From Zerene cesonia (taxonomy: Eukaryota > Arthropoda > Insecta > Lepidoptera > Pieridae): DNA of 64,000 nucleotides. Under the pieces are notes generated by a model. The model did no database searches, was not told the origin of the DNA, and was given only the letters and a program-made list of their open reading frames with translations. Below are positions 60,523 to 64,000 of the stretch, piece by piece; the first letter of the stretch is position 1, and each line of letters starts with the position of its first letter. A program made the translations under genes and the position numbers. The DNA is taken from NCBI RefSeq assembly GCF_012273895.1, contig NC_052119.1:8656705-8720704 (forward strand), written 5' to 3'.

Positions 60523-60808
60523 ATTTTTATGACGGCACAGGAGCTGGTGTTTCACCTGATGGTAAGATGGTACCATTGCAGAAGCCTAAGGCCGCTTAGG
60601 CCGATGCAAATGGATCGACAACTTTCGTGAAAAAAAGATGAGGAAAGAATCGATGGAGAAATAAAGGTAGAAACAGAAAGGATACACTTACCGGACGAAA
60701 CGCAGTAGCATTCGCATTCTACTATATCACGGCGACCTTCAGTGGAGAAGTAATTCGTTCTCCGAAACAAACTGTCCCAATTCATGCCAGAACGTGCTCG
60801 ACTCTCAC
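60523..60808 (-). repeat. SINE-A copy, strongly diverged
   Basis: TTTTTATGACGGCACAGGAG, CACCTGATGGTAAG, CGGACGAAACGCAGTAGC and the head end TCATGCCAGAACGTGCTC keep the SINE-A order with many substitutions. It also has a changed centre (CTAAGGCCGCTTAGG). Confidence 0.75.
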
Positions 60809-61888
60809 GCAGCTTAATTACGAGTTATGGACTCTTTTTTACAAAACAAAGAAATATTATTTTTTTTTCTTTTCAGTAACATATTACTAACTTTACAGCA
60901 AATACAGTATTAAGTGTAATGATTGAACAAAGCTCTGTCGACGTTATTGTACGACTCAATCCCACTTTAAATGTAAAACAGTCTACTAAAACCCGACTCG
61001 CAACGTGGGCGATGTTTATAAGGTGCCGACGTTAATTTGCTCCAATGTAATATGCTATTGTTTTATTGTGTGGTAAAAGATTTCAAAATGATGCCGTTAT
61101 TATCTCGTTCGGTTCAGTTAAGAGAGAATACAGAGAGAAGAGAGAGAGCATCTCGTAGTAAAACAAGGAACGGTCGAGAATTATTACGGCCTTTGTCTTT
61201 TATAAAAATATGTTTTCAATTACGTTTAACAGCCTGTCTTAACACCAATATAGACCAAAGCAATAGTTCATAGCACAACGTGGATAACCAACATATTGTC
61301 TTGTTCAGTGTGGGCGATTAGTATAGTAAATAAGAGGCTTGCGCCACCGTAGTGGAAACAATCTAGGCATCACGATGAGAACAATATTGCTTTTTCAATA
61401 ATAAGTTATAATAACGAGATAATCTAATAAAATTTGTCAAGTAAACATACAAATAAATTCAATAAATGCGTATTTCAATTCAATTAATCGCGGTTAATGT
61501 TTTAAGGGCAATTAACATAGAAGTAAAGACGACAAATAAGTAATTCGAAGTTTAAAGCTGGCTTATTGGATCTTTCCACGAACAACTGAATTTTAAGCTG
61601 GAGGTTATGGATATACTTGATAATTTTAAGCATAGGATATGATTCAAAATAAATTAATTAAGGGGAGAAAAGTGTATTGAATGAGCACATTTTGTAGAAC
61701 TATTATACCGGATACTATGTTTATTCAGCGAACGTAATTACAGGAAGCATAGGTATTGTGATTTAATGAATAATTATACGATTTAATATGCTAATGATAA
61801 CACAGAATACATCTTCCGTGTGTAACAATAACTAAGTCGATGCATAATGTTATAATATGGTCTCATTATGAATGACTTTTTTCTTAGT
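60809..61888. other. Gene-free stretch
   Basis: A 78-codon open frame at 61037-61273 is arginine-rich in a GAGA-type purine run and has no recognised domain. Nothing else is supported. Confidence 0.5.
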
Positions 61889-62146
61889 TCTTACTGCAGG
61901 AACACAGGAACCCTATGTGATTTCAGCCCATAATCCACCAGCTGACAAATTTAAATTCTGGGGTACGCCGGTTTGACGATGTTTTCCTTCACCGTTTCGA
62001 GCAGTAGAGTAGATAATGTGCAAGAAATAAATTGTTTTTCCAATTTACCTGAAATTGGAAAAAAAATATTTCTTGCACGCCTGCTCGATCTGGAACCCTC
62101 AATTTTTCGTCAATTCCGAGGATGAAACGAGCCATTGCTGCTTTGG
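61889..62146 (-). repeat. SINE-B copy, diverged
   Basis: On the plus strand ACTGCAGGAACACAGG, CAGCCCATAATCCACC, GACGATGTTTTCCTTCACCG and TTGCACGCCTGCTCGATCTG, then a decayed tRNA-like head (rc AATGGCTCGTTTCATCC), follow the family order. An extra inverted repeat lies at 62018-62078. The long minus-strand open frame over 61989-62489 is partly this repeat and was not called a gene. Confidence 0.72.
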
Positions 62147-62611
62147 TATAATAACAAAAATATATGTCTAGAGAAACGAAAAACTCGTTTAAAAATATTT
62201 GTTTAGTAGGAATTGGGAAACTAACAAAAATTCTCTTCGTACATTTGTCAGAGTTTCTGGCAACCGGCCACCCAAAATCCAATGTAAAATAAAACAGTTG
62301 TTTGAATGAAATTATTACATTAAACATTATTTTCTCGATGCAAAACGTTGTTACCTTAATATGCTTTAAACGAACAACTACAGAGTTTCTTGCCGTCTCC
62401 GTAGAAACTGTTTTCCGAAACGGTGCTAAATATTTTCTTTTAGAAATGAAAAACTTTTTAACGGATTTTAATAAACGCGTTTTATTCATTATATTGTCTT
62501 TAACCCGGTTAATATATATACAACATAGTTTTAGACGCTAGTTTGACCGACTGTGTATTCACAGTGTGTACCAATCAACATTTATACATTCAACACATTA
62601 ATCACAGATAA

Positions 62612-62768
62612 GCTTTACCCGCGTTTCATTAAATTCCGAGTAATTTAATAGATGTTATTGTACATATAAACCTTCCTTGAATCGCTCTATCTATGAAAAA
62701 AACCTTATCAAAATGCGATGTAAAATCTTGAAAGCACCGAAACGACTTTGCTTTATACAATGTAGTGA
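62612..62768 (-). mobile_element. Helitron family-B copy, 3' end missing
   Basis: On the minus strand it starts A|TCACTACATTGTATAAAGC and carries AAGTCGTTTCGG, GATTCAAGGAAGG and AATAACATCTATTAAATTAC in family-B order. It ends near CGCGGGTAAAGC without CTAG. Confidence 0.7.
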
Positions 62769-63460
62769 TTGTACTGACGAAACGTTTCAATTTCATTAAT
62801 AGTCGACACGAGCTCCAAGCAATTGCGTACAGCTATGGAAATTAACTGGCGCCCAGGTGCATGTTTTGTGGTGTACTATAATTGGCTTGTTCCAAACCCT
62901 GCAGCGTATAAGCATTGTACAGAGCTGGCGTTCGTCTCCTAGAATTAATGGCATATATTCATGTTAAATCAACGTATTGTGGAGTTGCTGTTAATGCATT
63001 TCAGAGCTGAAGTATGTTGAAATTTTCTCGTATGAGAAGCGTCTACATTAAAAGCTTCTAGTGCAGTCTTCAAGCTTCAACTTTTGTGGAGCAACAGTTG
63101 ATAAACAATGTTGTTTCACAGGGTTTTGCTATGAATACCAGGCTTACGTGATTATTCTGTGAATTGATGCGCAATCTTGGCTCTATAATCTATGCAAGCT
63201 TCCATATTAGCTTCAGGTAATAGGGTATATAACACCCGATTGACGCTAATCTAATATTTAATGGCCTGGAATAGACATCTGGTAATTTCACTGAGATATT
63301 ACACGTGTATATACCTACATATACATATGTCATATCGTCGGATGATATGATTTGTTTGACTACTTCGAAAATCTAATATATTTATCTAAATATTCTCAGT
63401 TTGTATACATTGTATGAATAAATATATATTATTGTAATTTGTAAATAAATTAAGTATACT
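62769..63460. other. Unique-looking stretch without a gene
   Basis: The part 62810-63080 is more GC-balanced and non-repetitive but has no ORF. It could hold conserved regulatory sequence, although this cannot be judged without another genome. Confidence 0.35.
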
Positions 63461-63632
63461 TTTGCGGGCAACTTCGCCCGCGTAGGTAAAGCCTGGAAAT
63501 GAGGTGTTAGAGCATGTTTATAGTACCCTGTCACTTTAGTATCCAGACACAAAAATCATATCATCACTCCTGTATGACGTGAAAGAACAACCAACAAACA
63601 CACTTTCGCACTTATAACGTTGATGAGGATTT
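63461..63632 (-). mobile_element. Helitron-like element, diverged
   Basis: On the minus strand it has the family-A opening (TTATAAGTGCGAAAGTGTG) and the GC hairpin CGCGGGCGAAGTTGCCCGC. The terminal CTAG is lost (AAAAGT). Confidence 0.65.
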
Positions 63633-64000
63633 TAATTACAATCCTATGCCATAATAATACGTGGATGCAAAAGAAATGAGAGAGAATAAAATGTGTTAAA
63701 GTGGTCATTAACTTGAAAAAGAGAATGCTGCAGTATGCGAGATGTGATAATAAATCACTGCACATTGAGATTGCAGTTCAGGAATTCATTTGTACAGTTT
63801 AATTACAGACAAATCGGACTTGGAATAAGGACTGTATAAGACATCATATTTAATTAAATTGTTTCTAGGTAAGCATGTGTTAAGAACGTATTTAAATAGA
63901 TTCGTTACAAATTAGTTTCTTGTAGGACAGGACAAAACCAAAAGGATTGCATTTATTAAAAATGAACGCGTATTCAAAGAGAACATTTTAGGACTTTTGT

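Noticed and set aside
61989..62489. 166-codon minus-strand open frame
   Set aside because: It begins in non-repetitive AT-rich DNA and runs into a SINE-B copy. It has no domain, and its C-terminal part follows the repeat.

Overview
This is a 64 kb piece of an AT-rich animal nuclear genome, most likely a moth or butterfly. Three genes with canonical GT-AG introns are metazoan families: an NRBF2 homologue, a TMEM127 homologue and the 3' half of a phosphatidylethanolamine-binding (PEBP) family gene. The rest is dominated by short dispersed repeats of the kind common in Lepidoptera: poly-A SINEs, a tRNA-derived SINE with a (GAT)n tail, Helitron-like elements that start A|TC and end in a GC hairpin plus CTAG|T, a hAT-type MITE and decayed non-LTR retrotransposons. 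The species call is an inference from repeat types and gene sequence. No bacterial, organellar or viral sequence was recognised.

Layout. 1-16.9 kb: no confident gene; scattered Helitron-like and SINE copies, a perfect 46-bp palindrome (15659-15704) and a few GC-rich islets. 16.9-17.5 kb: the last three exons of a PEBP gene on the minus strand; its 5' exons are lost in or beyond a 1000-N assembly gap (17808-18807). 19.4-21.2 kb: a retroelement cluster, with two reverse-transcriptase 3' remnants in opposite orientation, a SINE and a LINE 3' tail. 21.3-22.6 kb: a segment with consecutive stem-loops, then the two-exon NRBF2 gene (plus strand). 25.0-28.6 kb: the four-exon TMEM127 gene (minus strand), convergent with NRBF2. 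28.6-64 kb: about 35 kb with no confidently identified coding exon, consistent with a gene desert or a very long intron, carrying many repeats and two clear nested insertions (SINE in Helitron near 42 kb, SINE in SINE near 58.8 kb).

The genes do not form an operon or pathway cluster. By family knowledge, NRBF2 is an accessory subunit of the autophagy PI3-kinase complex I. TMEM127 is an endosomal/lysosomal four-pass membrane adaptor that in mammals restrains mTOR and brings ubiquitin ligases to membrane cargo. Both act in endolysosomal biology, but their adjacency may be chance. PEBP proteins bind phospholipid or small ligands.

I did not find a convincing novel multi-gene system. The items most worth a second look are the PEBP gene cut by the gap, the palindrome, the stem-loop segment upstream of NRBF2, the hAT MITE with a perfect 8-bp target duplication, the tRNA-derived SINE with a perfect 12-bp target duplication, the nested insertions, and a few short unassigned open segments with good splice signals.
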